Notes under the pieces: generated by a model
The model's database searches: none
Told to the model about the DNA's origin: nothing
Seen by the model: only the letters and a program-made list of their open reading frames with translations
Origin: Chloroflexaceae bacterium
GTDB taxonomy: Bacteria; Chloroflexota; Chloroflexia; Chloroflexales; Chloroflexaceae
Reading direction: 5' to 3'
Assembly: GCA_025057155.1 (NCBI GenBank)
Contig: JANWYD010000008.1
Coordinates: 124,001-188,000 of the forward strand
Length of the DNA: 64,000 bases
Made by a program: the position numbers and the translations under genes
In this document: in pieces, positions 34,801 to 45,058 of the stretch
How positions within the stretch are numbered: position 1 is the stretch's first letter
Layout: each line of letters opens with the position of its first letter

Positions 34801-35711
34801 CGCTCCTTCCGAGTTTCCAGTTCCGGTAGACAGCGCGCCAGACCGCGCCGCTCCGCGGTTACCTCAAACACGCGCGCCCCGGCGCTCACCAGGGCGGCGA
34901 TCAGCCCCGGAGCGGCTTCGGGGCCTGCTGCCACCCGCAGGGCGCCGCGGCCCGCTGGCAAGGCCTCATAACCGAAATGGGCCGCCACTGCCGCGACGAT
35001 TGGCAGAGGTTCGGCCGTGATCAGCAGTGCATCTTCGCCGCGCAGGAAGTCCTCGATCGGGCCATACGCCAGCAGATGCCCCTCTCGGAGCAGCGCGACG
35101 TGGGTGCAGAGGCGCTCCACTTCCTCCACCCGCTGGCTGGCAAGCGCCAGTGTCAACCCTTCCCCGTGCAGGCCCCTGAGCACGCGATGCAGGGCCGCAA
35201 CCCCCGCAGGATCCAGATCAACGGTCGGTTCATCCAGGAAGAGCAGGCGGGGTCGGTGGAGCAAGGCGGCGGCGATGGCCAGGCGCCAGCGCTCGGCATT
35301 GGCAGCCTCGCGGGCAGGCGCCCCGGCGCGCGCCTCCAGATCCACCCGGCGCAGCGCCATATCCACCGGCGCCGCCGCGCCCTGGCCCCTCAGCACGGCC
35401 AGCAGGCGCAGATTGGCCCGCAGCGACAGGCTGCCGATCAGCGGCGGGACCGCCGTGACCACGCTCGTAAGCGCCCGAACGGCTCTCCGCTCGCGCCGCA
35501 GATCGTGGCCAAAGATCGCGCCGCGCCCGCTGGCGGGACACAAACGTCCCGCCAGCAGCCTGATGAGGGTGCTCTTACCTGCGCCGGGCGGACCGAGCAG
35601 GCCCAGCAGCGCCCCTGCCGGGACCGCCAGGCTCACGCTGGCAACGCTGCGGCGCAGCCCGTCGTATCTGGTCAGCCTGCTGGTCTCGATAGCCAGTGAC
35701 GTCGCAGGCAT
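34797..35711 (-). CDS. ABC-transporter ATPase with degenerate signature motif
   Basis: 304 residues from ATG 35711. Walker A LLGPPGAGKST and Walker B RPRLLFLDEPTVDLDP are intact. The LSGGQ signature is replaced by ANAERWRLAIAAALLHRP, and the last 90 residues form the extra domain common in ABC-2-type export ATPases. No permease gene is adjacent, so the partner must be elsewhere or lost. The longer frame to 35822 only translates the heptamer repeat tract (FGFWILDFGF). Confidence 0.82.
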   Translation of the reverse strand: MPATSLAIETSRLTRYDGLRRSVASVSLAVPAGALLGLLGPPGAGKSTLIRLLAGRLCPASGRGAIFGHDLRRERRAVRALTSVVTAVPPLIGSLSLRANLRLLAVLRGQGAAAPVDMALRRVDLEARAGAPAREAANAERWRLAIAAALLHRPRLLFLDEPTVDLDPAGVAALHRVLRGLHGEGLTLALASQRVEEVERLCTHVALLREGHLLAYGPIEDFLRGEDALLITAEPLPIVAAVAAHFGYEALPAGRGALRVAAGPEAAPGLIAALVSAGARVFEVTAERRGLARCLPELETRKER

Positions 35712-35777
35712 GGCGCCAATTCCTGTTGAACCGAGTGCATGCGCATCATCGTCAGCTCGCCCTGGGAACCCAGACAC

Positions 35778-35827
35778 GGCAATCCGAAATCCAAAATCCA
35801 AAATCCAAAATCCGAAATCCAAAATCG
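35778..35827. repeat. CCAAAAT heptamer tract
   Basis: Seven heptamers (CAATCCGAAATCCAAAATCC and onward), among the most regular copies in the window. It lies upstream of the ABC ATPase gene; the rest of the gap to 36003 shows no gene. Confidence 0.92.
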
Positions 35828-36003
35828 GATAACGGCCTCCCGGTCTCGACTCCCGCCAGAAGTGTAACGCGTGGCAATCCTCTGCGCGTCAGCGCACGGC
35901 GCGATCGGGAGTTGCCGATTGCGCTGTAGAGGGGTCGTACCAGAGGCGGAGCGGGGGGGCCTGGCGTGGAGATGGATCAAGCATTCCGGTCGGCGCTCTG
36001 GCA

Positions 36004-37134
36004 TCAAATCCGCTCCAGGGCGGCGAACAGCCGGTCGAGGTCGCCGCTGTCATTAAACGGGCCGGTCGAGACGCGCAGGGCGTTCCGTTCGGGAACAGCG
36101 CGCACCAGCACCCGCTGCGCCCAGAGCGCCCGCAGCAGTTCCACGGCGTCGAGCCGATCCGCGACCTGGAAGCTCACCAGGGCCGAGCTGTGCTCCCAGG
36201 GCCCTGGTGAGAGCAGCCGCAGGCGCGGGTGGGCCGCCACCCGGCTCTTCAACTCAGCGGCCAGGGCGGCCATATGCGCCTGAAGCGCCGCCGCGTCTCG
36301 TTCCTCCCACCAGTCGAGCGTGGCGTCCATCCCTTCCCACAGCGGCAGTGCCCGCGTGCCAAACTCGAAGCGCGCCGCCGTGGGCTGAAGCGTCGGAACC
36401 GGCGCGTCCTCGCGCAATGACCCTGCGCCCACATGGGCCGGCGTCAGCCCCTCCAGCCGGTCAGGGCGGACGTAGAGCAGTCCGACGCCCTTGGGTCCCA
36501 GCAGCCACTTGTGACCATTGCTCACCAGGTAGTCGCACTGGAGGGCCGTCACATCGAGCGGCAGTTGCCCCAGGGCCTGCGCAGCGTCGAGGAGCACCTC
36601 GACGCCATGGGCATGGGCCAGGGCCACGGCCTCGACAGGAGGCAGGCGCGCGCCCGTCTGGGAACTGACCACGCTGACCGCCAGGAGGCGCGTGCGCGGG
36701 GTCAACGCCGCGGCCAGGTTGTCCAGGGTGGTTTGCGGATCCATTGCCAGCGAGAAGCGGCGCAGCCGCAGCCGGCCACGGAAGGCCAGGTAGGCGAAGG
36801 GGTTTTCGACGGCAGGATGCTCCTGATCGCTGATCACCACCTCATCGTCGGGGCGCCAGGCGATGCCGGCAGCCACCAGGTTGACGCCATCACTGGCATT
36901 GCCGGTCAGGGCCAGGGTCGCTGGAGAGGCCCCGATAAGCGCCGCCAGGCGCGCGCGCACCCGCTCGCGCGTCGCTAAAAGGTCATAGTGGGCAAAATAA
37001 CCCTCGCGCTCGTAGCGTGCCACGGCGGTCAGGTAACGCCGCAGGGCCGGTTCCGGCATCAAGCCGTGGGTGCCCAGGTTGAGATAGGTCAGATCGGCCA
37101 GCGCGGGAAAATCGGCGCGAACGGGGCTAAACAT
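36004..37134 (-). CDS. Class V aminotransferase (SufS/isopenicillin-N-epimerase-like)
   Basis: 376 residues from ATG 37134, which has GGAGGGA upstream. The PLP fold-type I core is clear: TYLNLGTHG at the start, LALTGNASDGVNLVAAGI, VLLDAAQALGQLPLDV with the PLP-pairing Asp, and the Schiff-base lysine in YLVSNGHKWLLGPKG. Members of this branch include cysteine desulfurases and isopenicillin N epimerase-like enzymes. There is no conserved Cys in the C-terminal loop where desulfurases carry it (RVLVRAVPERNALRVS), which argues against a SufS role. The frame up to 37425 translates a repeat tract and was discarded. Confidence 0.85.
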   Translation of the reverse strand: MFSPVRADFPALADLTYLNLGTHGLMPEPALRRYLTAVARYEREGYFAHYDLLATRERVRARLAALIGASPATLALTGNASDGVNLVAAGIAWRPDDEVVISDQEHPAVENPFAYLAFRGRLRLRRFSLAMDPQTTLDNLAAALTPRTRLLAVSVVSSQTGARLPPVEAVALAHAHGVEVLLDAAQALGQLPLDVTALQCDYLVSNGHKWLLGPKGVGLLYVRPDRLEGLTPAHVGAGSLREDAPVPTLQPTAARFEFGTRALPLWEGMDATLDWWEERDAAALQAHMAALAAELKSRVAAHPRLRLLSPGPWEHSSALVSFQVADRLDAVELLRALWAQRVLVRAVPERNALRVSTGPFNDSGDLDRLFAALERI

Positions 37135-37206
37135 AGGTCCCTCCGTAGACTCCAGGCGTGTTTCGAACCCGGACATTCTCCGCCAGGCAGGCGTTCTATG
37201 GTCCTC

Positions 37207-37247
37207 CATAACCGATGTGTGGAGATGTGGAGGTGTGGAGGTGTGGA
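37207..37247. repeat. GTGGAGGT octamer tandem tract
   Basis: About five copies of TGTGGAGG. This is the reverse-orientation counterpart of the tract at 11878-11925, again just upstream of a minus-strand gene. Confidence 0.9.
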
Positions 37248-37388
37248 GGTGAGGGCCATCTGGTCGGGCGCGTTTCAAACATGGTATCGAGTCGGAGTTC
37301 AGCAACAGTGGCGCTCGTTGCCGCCGCGATGCTCGTGGCCGGGGGGCCGCGCTCCTGGTACGCCTGTGGAGCCAGCGACGGCTTATAA

Positions 37389-38450
<1,062 letters not shown>

Positions 38451-38509
38451 TCTGGCCGGAGGCATGAGCGTGGAGCGCTCATGCCTCCCCATCTGCTCGC
38501 AGGAGATCC

Positions 38510-40306
38510 GTGAAGGCGACGACGGCAAGGAACCTTGCTCCTCAACTTAAAACGGGTGTGGATCGCTGGCGATTCCCCGGTGGCGAGCGCTTTTACACGG
38601 TGGCGCGCTGGTTGACTGTCGTCCTCCTGGCGGCAGTGACCGGTCTGCTCACCGGCGCACCGCTGTGGCCGCTCACCACTGAAAGCCCGCCGCTGCTCAT
38701 GGTGCTCTGGGCCTACGCGGGCTTCAGCCTGCTCACCACCCTGGCCCTGTTCATTCCCGCCGCCGACCACCTGCTCAGCCTGGCCTATGTCGTTGACCTG
38801 CTGTTCATCGCCTTGATGACCTTCTTCGGCGGTGAGCAGGTGGTCATCTTTTTTCCGCTCTACCTGGTCCCGCTTATCAATGCGGCGCTCCGCCATCCAC
38901 CGCTGGCGAGCCTGTTCTCCGGCCTGTTCGCCGCGCTGCTCTACGTGTTCGCCTTTCTGGGCTGGCGCCTGATCATCGCCGCCGAGAGCGCCCCGCCCAT
39001 CAATACCCTCGATACCGTGGGTCTGGGCCTGCGCGCCCTCACCCTGGTCTATGTGCCGCTGCTCACCAGCGGGCTTGCCGAACGCTGGAGCGAGAACAAC
39101 CGCGCCAGTGTAGTGCAGGCCCGCCAGCAGGCCGAAGAAGCCCTCGCCGAGGCGCGCGCCTACCGCGACCAGATGCGCTCCCTCTACGAGGTGGCCTATA
39201 CCCTCTCCACAACAGTCGACTACCGCCAGGTGCTCGAGACCACGCTGCGCGAGAGTCGCAAACTGGTGCCCTTTTCAACCGGGTTCGTGCTCCTGGCTTC
39301 CGGCCAACCCGACGAACTCTACGTCGCCGCCAGCCAGTCCCTCGCGCCGGCTGATCAGGCGCGGCGCATTACGGTGAGCAGCGGCTTGTTCGCCGCCCTG
39401 CGCAGCGTCGAGGCCCGCATTGTGCCTGATGTGGCCCGCGAACCCGATTTGCAGAGTTTCGAGACCCTGCGCTCCTGCACTCGCGCCTGTCTCATTCCCC
39501 TGCGCGCCGGGATGCGCACCTACGGCCTCCTGGTGGTGGCCAGCGACGCGCCCGACGCCTTCTCCGGCGAACAGGTCGCCAACCTGACCGCCCTGGCCAA
39601 TTATGCCATCATGGCTCTGCACAACGCCCAGTTGATCTTCGATCTGAAGGAAGAGCGCAACAAGCTCATTTCCAAGGAAGAGCAGGTGCGCCACCAGCTC
39701 GCCCGCGATCTCCACGATGGCCCCGCCCAGGCTCTGGCGGCGATTACCATGAACGTGGAGTTTATCAAGCGCCTGCTGGAACGCGACCCCGACCGGGTCG
39801 TCGAGGAGCTTGACAAGCTCAGCAGCCTGGCCAAGCGCACCACCTACGAGGTGCGCACCATGCTCTTCGAGCTGCGCCCGCTTGTGCTTGAAAGCCAGGG
39901 CCTCCGCGCCACCCTCGAGCAGTATCTGGAACGCTTCAAAAATGGCGGCCAGGAACCGCGGATCATCCTCGAAGCCGGCGACCTGAAAGATGTGCGGCTG
40001 GGGACCAAGGCCGAAGGCACCCTCTTCAATATCATCCAGGAGGCCATCAACAACGCCCTGAAGCACGCCCGCGCCGCCCACATCTGGGTGCGCCTGAGCC
40101 ACGAAGGCGATCATCTGGTGACCGTGGTCCAGGACGACGGCGCCGGCTTCGATATGCAGAGCGTGTTGCGCTCCTACGAGAAGCGGGGCTCCTTCGGCCT
40201 GCTGAACATTGACGAACGCGCCCGCCTGGTCGGCGGGCATGCCGAGATCACCTCAACCCCCGGCAAAGGCACGACCGTGAGGGTCATCGTACCAATCGAG
40301 TCGTGA
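38510..40306 (+). CDS. Membrane sensor histidine kinase, GAF + HisKA_3
   Basis: 598 residues from GTG 38510, with AGGAGA upstream. About six transmembrane segments (residues 30-190) lead into a short coiled linker (QARQQAEEALAEARAY), a GAF domain (DYRQVLETTLRESRKLVPFS...) and a NarL-type kinase core with HQLARDLHDGPAQALAAI as the phosphorylation site. The ATPase part shows QEAINNALKHARA, DDGAGFDM and GLLNIDERARL. No response regulator is adjacent. The stop overlaps the rsmA start by four bases, so the two are translationally coupled. Confidence 0.9.
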   Translation: MKATTARNLAPQLKTGVDRWRFPGGERFYTVARWLTVVLLAAVTGLLTGAPLWPLTTESPPLLMVLWAYAGFSLLTTLALFIPAADHLLSLAYVVDLLFIALMTFFGGEQVVIFFPLYLVPLINAALRHPPLASLFSGLFAALLYVFAFLGWRLIIAAESAPPINTLDTVGLGLRALTLVYVPLLTSGLAERWSENNRASVVQARQQAEEALAEARAYRDQMRSLYEVAYTLSTTVDYRQVLETTLRESRKLVPFSTGFVLLASGQPDELYVAASQSLAPADQARRITVSSGLFAALRSVEARIVPDVAREPDLQSFETLRSCTRACLIPLRAGMRTYGLLVVASDAPDAFSGEQVANLTALANYAIMALHNAQLIFDLKEERNKLISKEEQVRHQLARDLHDGPAQALAAITMNVEFIKRLLERDPDRVVEELDKLSSLAKRTTYEVRTMLFELRPLVLESQGLRATLEQYLERFKNGGQEPRIILEAGDLKDVRLGTKAEGTLFNIIQEAINNALKHARAAHIWVRLSHEGDHLVTVVQDDGAGFDMQSVLRSYEKRGSFGLLNIDERARLVGGHAEITSTPGKGTTVRVIVPIES

Positions 40307-41190
40307 ATCCTTACCTCGATCCCCGGCGCGTGCGCGCCGCCCTGCGCGCCCTCGACCTGCGCCCGACGCGGGGCATGGGGCAGAACTTTCTCATCGATCC
40401 TGGCGCCCTGGCCACGATTGTCGAGGCCGCCGCCCTGCGGCCCGATGACCTGGTGATCGAGGTCGGGCCGGGCCTCGGCGTGCTGACCTGGGAACTCACC
40501 CGGCGCGCTGGCTTCACCATCGCCGTCGAACTGGATAAGCGCCTGGCGGCGCGCCTGCGCGACGAATTCGCCGGCGCCCCCTTGCGGATCGTGCAGGCCG
40601 ACGTGCTGCGCGTCACCCCCGGCGAACTCCTCGCCGCCGCCGGGCGCCAGCCGCCCTACAAGCTGGTGGCCAACCTGCCCTACGCCATCACCGCGCCCGT
40701 GTTGCGCCACTTCCTCGAGGCCCGCGAACCGCCCGACCTGAGCGTGGTGCTGGTGCAGTGGGAAGTTGCCGAGCGCATCACCGCAGCGCCCGGTGACCTG
40801 AGCGTGCTCGCCCACGCTGTGCAATTCTATGCCGCCCCCGAGATCGTCGCCCGCGTGCCCGCCAGCAGTTTCTATCCCCAGCCGGCGGTCGACTCGGCGG
40901 TGCTGCGCCTGCGCCGCCACGACGCCCCGCCGGTCGAGATAGACGATGCCAATACGCTCTTCCGGGTGATCAAAGCGGGCTTCCTGCACCCGCGCAAGCA
41001 ACTCGGCAACGCCCTTGCCGGCGGCCTGGCCGCGCTGGGGGTCAGAGTCTCCCGCGAGCAGGCCCTGGCAGCGCTGGAGCGCGCCGGCATCGCTCCTGCC
41101 CGCCGCGCCGAGACCGTCACCCTCGCCGAGTGGGCCGCCCTCACCCGCGCCCTCGCCCCGTTGCCGGGGGTAGATCAGGGCGAGGCGTGA
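40303..41190 (+). CDS. rsmA: 16S rRNA dimethyladenosine transferase
   Basis: Dimethylates the two adjacent adenines near the 3' end of 16S rRNA. 295 residues from GTG 40303, overlapping the previous stop. The opening PTRGMGQNFLIDPGALATIVEAA, SAM motif VIEVGPGLGVLTWEL and the catalytic NLPYAIT are as expected, and the C-terminal helical domain (FLHPRKQLGNALAGGLAALG) is complete. Coupling to a sensor kinase gene is unusual but probably only reflects compact gene order. Confidence 0.95.
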   Translation: MNPYLDPRRVRAALRALDLRPTRGMGQNFLIDPGALATIVEAAALRPDDLVIEVGPGLGVLTWELTRRAGFTIAVELDKRLAARLRDEFAGAPLRIVQADVLRVTPGELLAAAGRQPPYKLVANLPYAITAPVLRHFLEAREPPDLSVVLVQWEVAERITAAPGDLSVLAHAVQFYAAPEIVARVPASSFYPQPAVDSAVLRLRRHDAPPVEIDDANTLFRVIKAGFLHPRKQLGNALAGGLAALGVRVSREQALAALERAGIAPARRAETVTLAEWAALTRALAPLPGVDQGEA

Positions 41191-41761
41191 TCCTTGCCGG
41201 GGCTGAGAGGACAGGGCCAGGAGAGCGCCGGCCAGGCGCGGGAGGGAGTCGGGTGACGCCTTTCCCGTTCCCTGTGGTTATCGCTGCGCTATGCACGGAT
41301 CGACCTGCAACATGTTCATCGCCAGCAGCGGATCGTAGAGCGACGCCAGCCGGTAGCACCGCGCCTCGAACACCGGAAACGCATGTCGGGGATCGGCGCC
41401 GAAGGAAGCGGTTGCGGTCGCGCCGCGCAGATCGGCCAGTTTGATCCTGGGCGCCGGTTGCTCTGCGTGCTGGCGAGAATGGAAGGTTGCACCCGCAATT
41501 CGAGGCCGATCCGCAGGCGCGGCCATCATAATCCCATCGCTCCCCCGCGCCCAATCCAAAATCCCACACCCCCAATCCAAAATCCAGCGCGCCCCGCCCC
41601 ATCCAAAATCCAAAATCCAAAATCTAAAATCCAAAATCCATCCTGGTCGCACCTGGCTGGTATGATACAACGGGTGGGATCTGCCCGCCCGGCGCGGAGA
41701 GGAGCGTTGCCCATTTCCCGGCGCGCTCCGCCGCTGAAGCAGTACAGGTACGGACACTCGC
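41191..41761. other. Gap with heptamer repeats and a possible gene remnant
   Basis: Between 41280 and 41500 the minus strand reads an open stretch (DLRGATATASFGADPRHAFPVF... ending in a stop at 41278) that looks protein-like but has no start, no recognisable family and runs into repeats, so at best it is the tail of a dead gene. The heptamer array at 41551-41643 follows. Confidence 0.35.
41551..41643. repeat. Long CCAAAAT heptamer array
   Basis: The largest tract: two groups (CCAATCCAAAATCCCACACC, then CCATCCAAAATCCAAAATCC and onward) totalling about eleven heptamers. It is upstream of the prepilin peptidase gene. Confidence 0.92.
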
Positions 41762-42502
41762 ATGCTTCCCGCGCTTTTCGTCTTTCTGGCCGGACTGGTG
41801 CTCGGCGCGCTGCTCAACGTGCTGATCATCCGCATTCCGCGCGAACGGCGCCTGCTGGGCTGGCCCCGCTGCACCCGCACGGGCGCGCCCCTGGCCCCCT
41901 GGCAACTGATCCCCGTGGCGGGCTGGCTGTTCCAGCGGGGCCGCGCCGCCGACGGGCGTCGGTTGCACTGGATCTATCCCCTGGTTGAGCTGATTACCGC
42001 GCTCATTCTGCTGCGGCTCTATCACCTCTACGGCTTCGGTCCGGGCTTCTTCTACCTGGCCTTTGTCTGCGCAGTGCTGATCGTTACCGGGGCGATTGAC
42101 TGGCTCTACCGCTACATCTACACCTTCGTCATTCTCGGCGCGGCCCTGGTGGCCCTGATCGCCGGGCCGCTCGCCGGTCTGAACTGGATCAATGTCGCCC
42201 TCGGCGCCCTTACCGGCGGCTTCGTCTTTATGCTGTTTTATCTGGCGGCGCGCCTCCTCTTCCCGGGGGCTGGCGTGCCGTTTGGTCTCGGCGATGTCTA
42301 CCTGGCCATCTTCATCGGCGCGGCGGTAGGTCTGCTCAACCTGGCCCCGGCGCTGTTCTACGGCATGCTCCTCGCCGGCGTCGTCTCGGCGGGCATTCTC
42401 ATTGCCCGGCGCGCCGGCCGGCCCACGCCGACCTATATCGCCTACGGCAGTTACCTCTGCCTGGGTACGCTCCTGTTCATTGCCCTGGGCGGCATGGGGT
42501 GA
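41762..42502 (+). CDS. Prepilin peptidase (type IV leader peptidase family)
   Basis: 246 residues, an integral membrane aspartic protease with about seven spans. The two catalytic Asp motifs are visible: GAIDWLYRY (D113) and FGLGDVYLAIFIGAAVG (GxGD, D178). It would cleave and perhaps N-methylate type IV pilin-like precursors. The N-terminal cytoplasmic domain, which normally has two CxxC pairs, has only a single Cys (GWPRCTRTGAPLAPWQLIP), so the zinc site is lost, as in many Gram-positive and Chloroflexota homologues. No pilin gene is in the window. Start ATG 41762. Confidence 0.9.
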   Translation: MLPALFVFLAGLVLGALLNVLIIRIPRERRLLGWPRCTRTGAPLAPWQLIPVAGWLFQRGRAADGRRLHWIYPLVELITALILLRLYHLYGFGPGFFYLAFVCAVLIVTGAIDWLYRYIYTFVILGAALVALIAGPLAGLNWINVALGALTGGFVFMLFYLAARLLFPGAGVPFGLGDVYLAIFIGAAVGLLNLAPALFYGMLLAGVVSAGILIARRAGRPTPTYIAYGSYLCLGTLLFIALGGMG

Positions 42503-42601
42503 TGGGGAAAGAGCTGTAGGCGCACCCCTGAAGGTTGTACCCACGAGAACACTGGTGTTCGTCCCGCCAGTACCAGGCAGCGTATGATCTGGACGGGGGA
42601 T

Positions 42602-43063
42602 ATGCAAAGCATTCCGCTCACCATCGAACAACGAAACGTTCTTAAGGCCATCGCCTGGCTGACAGCAGGAGTGGTAGCCGTTGTCATTGTCGGTCTGGGG
42701 GCGCTGCTGTCGTGCATGTTCATCGTTGCTGGCGACGTGCTGTTAATCAGGATCCTCATCGGCCTGTTTCTGCTCCTCGCGCTTACAGCGCTCGGGCTCA
42801 CGGCGTGGCGCACCTACAATCTCGCGCTGGACGCGCGCGACGGGGTGGCCCTTGTCCACACGGCGCGCCTGACGCGCAAGTACAGTTCCGCGCGCAGCCC
42901 GAAACACTTTTACGCCGTCTTTGACGCCTCAATTACCATTCAGATACCCCACACCGTGTGGGAACCCCTTGAGCCGGGACGGAGCTACCTGATCACCTAC
43001 AGCCCACGTTCGCGGATAGGCTGGCAGGTGGAACCGTATCCCGGAGATACCGATTTCGCATAA
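42602..43063 (+). CDS. Hypothetical small membrane protein
   Basis: About 153 residues from ATG 42602 (ATG 42584 is an alternative). Two transmembrane helices (AIAWLTAGVVAVVIVGLGALLSCMFIVAG and IRILIGLFLLLALTALGLTAW) are followed by a soluble tail with SPKHFYAVFDASITIQIP and YLITYSPRSRIGWQVEPY, which could form a small beta domain. I do not recognise a family. It is convergent with the AEC transporter gene. Confidence 0.65.
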   Translation: MQSIPLTIEQRNVLKAIAWLTAGVVAVVIVGLGALLSCMFIVAGDVLLIRILIGLFLLLALTALGLTAWRTYNLALDARDGVALVHTARLTRKYSSARSPKHFYAVFDASITIQIPHTVWEPLEPGRSYLITYSPRSRIGWQVEPYPGDTDFA

Positions 43064-43089
43064 GGTTCCTTTACCACGCGCTCCCCTCA

Positions 43090-44025
43090 TCACCCCGGCA
43101 GGACCGCCAGCAGCACCGCCAGGCTCACCAGGCTGAGCGCCGACGACGCGACCACCACGGCGACGACGAGGCTGGGGCGCGCCTCGAACTCGATCGCGGT
43201 GATGGTGGTATGCACCGCGGCGGGCATCCCTGAGAGCATGACCCCCACCGCCAGACTCATGCCCTGCAACCCCAGCATCAGGCCCAGGCCATAGGCCACC
43301 AGCGGCGAGACTGCCAGCCGCAGCGCGCAGGCCAGACCCACTAGCCAGGGGTCCTCGCGCGCTATCCCGCTGCCAAGCTGGGCGCCCAGCACGATCAGCA
43401 TCATCGGCAGGGCGGCTTCGCCAAGCAGCGTGACGCCCCGGAACAGGCCCAGGACGGCCCCGCCGGCCGCCGTGGGGTCAAAGCCCGTCGCGCGCACCAG
43501 CAGCGCCGCCGCAGTAGCGTAGACCTGCGGCATCCGCAGCACGCGCTGCGTCACCTCGAGGGGCGCGCCGGCGCCGGAGCGGGCATTGCCCGCCGCGCCC
43601 ACCGCCACTCCCACCGTCTGTCCCATAATCGCCTGAACGATGAAGTAAAACAGCGCCAGGCTGAGGCCCTCCTGGCCAAAGGCGAAGCGCGCCGCTGGCA
43701 ACCCGTAGTTGCCCGAGTTCATAAACGCGCCCACCAGCACCAGGGCGCTCAGGCTGCCGCCGCGCAATCCCAGCAGCCTGCCAGTCGCCCAACTGATCAG
43801 GCCCATAGCCAGCAGCACCCCCAGCGCCAGGGCCAGCATCCGCGCCGCGCCGGCGCCCGACAGATCGGTGGTCACGAGCGAGGTGAAGATCAGCGCCGGG
43901 CTTAACCCATAGATGACCACCCGGTTCAGCGTGGCCTGATCGAGGGCCATGCGGCGGCGCAGGACCATGCCTGCCGCCGCCACCAGCGCGACTGGCAGCA
44001 GCACTTCCAGGAGCACACGTATCAC
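43090..44025 (-). CDS. AEC-family (auxin efflux carrier-like) transporter
   Basis: 311 residues with about ten transmembrane segments. VLLEVLLPVALVAAAGMVLRRRM at the start, the central GAFMNSGNYGLPAARFAFG motif and the C-terminal VMLSGMPAAVHTTITAIEFE are typical of the AEC/bile-acid-sodium-symporter-like family, which exports or imports organic acids. The substrate cannot be told from sequence. Start ATG 44025. Confidence 0.9.
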   Translation of the reverse strand: MIRVLLEVLLPVALVAAAGMVLRRRMALDQATLNRVVIYGLSPALIFTSLVTTDLSGAGAARMLALALGVLLAMGLISWATGRLLGLRGGSLSALVLVGAFMNSGNYGLPAARFAFGQEGLSLALFYFIVQAIMGQTVGVAVGAAGNARSGAGAPLEVTQRVLRMPQVYATAAALLVRATGFDPTAAGGAVLGLFRGVTLLGEAALPMMLIVLGAQLGSGIAREDPWLVGLACALRLAVSPLVAYGLGLMLGLQGMSLAVGVMLSGMPAAVHTTITAIEFEARPSLVVAVVVASSALSLVSLAVLLAVLPG

Positions 44026-44100
44026 AAAAGCCTCCAGCTATCACCAGGGGAGGGATGGGCAGACGCGCCGCGCCCGCCCATCCCTTGCGGCAGGGGGCAA

Positions 44101-44120
44101 TGGGGAACCCCGGTCTCCCC
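44101..44120. repeat. Dispersed palindrome (GGGGAACCCCGGTCTCCCC)
   Basis: Lies directly to the left of the MITE-like element at 44125; further copies at 44297-44316 and 44371-44390. Confidence 0.8.
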
Positions 44121-44124
44121 GGTT

Positions 44125-44292
44125 CTCAGGGGTAGGGTTTTCCGGCGCGTGCGAGGCGAGCATGCGCCATCTGGGGCATTGAGACGCCCAACTCCCCCTC
44201 TCCCGCTCAGGGAGAGGGGGGCGGGGGGTGAGAATCGTAAACGTATGGGAATGCTAAAAACCCCTTCTCGCTTGAAAAACCCTACACCTGAG
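44125..44292. mobile_element. MITE-like element, copy B (168 bases)
   Basis: Ends CTCAGGGGTAGGGTTTTCC at the left and GAAAAACCCTACACCTGAG at the right are terminal inverted repeats. The interior matches copy A at 59936-60105 in reverse: GCGAGCATGCGCC near the left end, then GGTGAGAATCGTAAACG and GGGAATGCTAAAAACCCC. No open frame is present. It is flanked closely on both sides by the dispersed palindrome. Confidence 0.8.
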
Positions 44293-44637
44293 AGAATGCG
44301 GAACCCCGGTCTCCCCCGCCCCTGCCATCAACCGGGAGGGTGGCGAACGCCCATGCACATGCAGGGGAATGGGGAACCCCGGTTTCCCCATTTTAGGAAT
44401 GTGCAGCGCACAATCGCGCACGAGTGTAACAGAAAAGCGACTGACCCGCCAGGGGCAGTCGCGGAAGAGGAGGGACGGGCCGGCAGGCTTGCACGCTACA
44501 GTGTATGGCAGCCGGCCCTGATCTATCTGAGGAGAGTATACTCTGCGGAGTTACAACGCACATCGTCCGCCGGCGTCGCTCTGCCCTGCGTCGTTGGGCG
44601 GAGCCGGGGAGGGAAATCCTCCCCCTGGCCGCATAAT

Positions 44638-44775
44638 TGGTCTGTAAAGCAAGTTTCTTGACATTTCCGTCCCCCTCCCAACCTCCTTCCTGCGGGGGAG
44701 GAGGCAGGCTCCCTCCCCCGGCGGGGGAGGGTTGGGGAGGGGGCGTGTTGAGCGAAAAACTTCGTTCACAGACCA
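44638..44775. mobile_element. Small inverted-repeat element, copy X (about 138 bases)
   Basis: TTGGTCTGTAAAGCAAGTTT at the left and AAACTTCGTTCACAGACCAC at the right are imperfect inverted ends. The core is GC-rich with CCCCCTCCCAACCTCC, two GGGGGAGG hairpins and GGTTGGGGAGGGGG. The same element lies inverted at 45943-46081. A partial third copy (GGTCGGTAAAGTACGTTTCC and onward) follows at about 44780-44850. Confidence 0.7.
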
Positions 44776-45058
44776 CGAATTGGTCGGTAAAGTACGTTTC
44801 CTGGCATGTCCGCCCTCTCCCCCAGCCCCCCCGTTGGAGAAGGAGCCAGAAACCCTCGCCAGGGACTATACATTACCCACAGGTGGAGCGGGCGCTGCCC
44901 GCCACCTTCCCGCCCGTCTGGACCGGCAGGGGCGACCGGCTGGTCGCCCCTGCCGGTTCTGAGCAGCGCCCGATGTTCCACAAGCGCCACCGGCCCTGCT
45001 GCCGTATTCGGCGTCAGGACGCCTTCCTGGCTCGCCCGCACTTCCTGGCGCCACTGCG

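Larger units (their letters stand above)
44026..45058. other. One-kilobase repeat island without genes
   Basis: Contains three copies of the GGGGAACCCCGGTTTCCCC palindrome, one complete MITE-like element, one inverted-repeat element and a partial third. The rest (44400-44630, 44850-45058) shows no supported gene. Confidence 0.7.

Noticed and set aside
37150-37180. GGGTTCGAAAC on the minus strand, tRNA-like
   Set aside because: The flanking stem bases do not pair and no cloverleaf fits.
41278-41880. 200-codon minus-strand frame across the heptamer array
   Set aside because: The middle is pure repeat translation (WILDFRFWILDFG); only the last part looks protein-like and it has no start, so it is mentioned only as a possible remnant.
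44149-44661. 170-codon open frame in the repeat island
   Set aside because: It translates the MITE-like element and palindromes and has no protein-like features or ribosome site.
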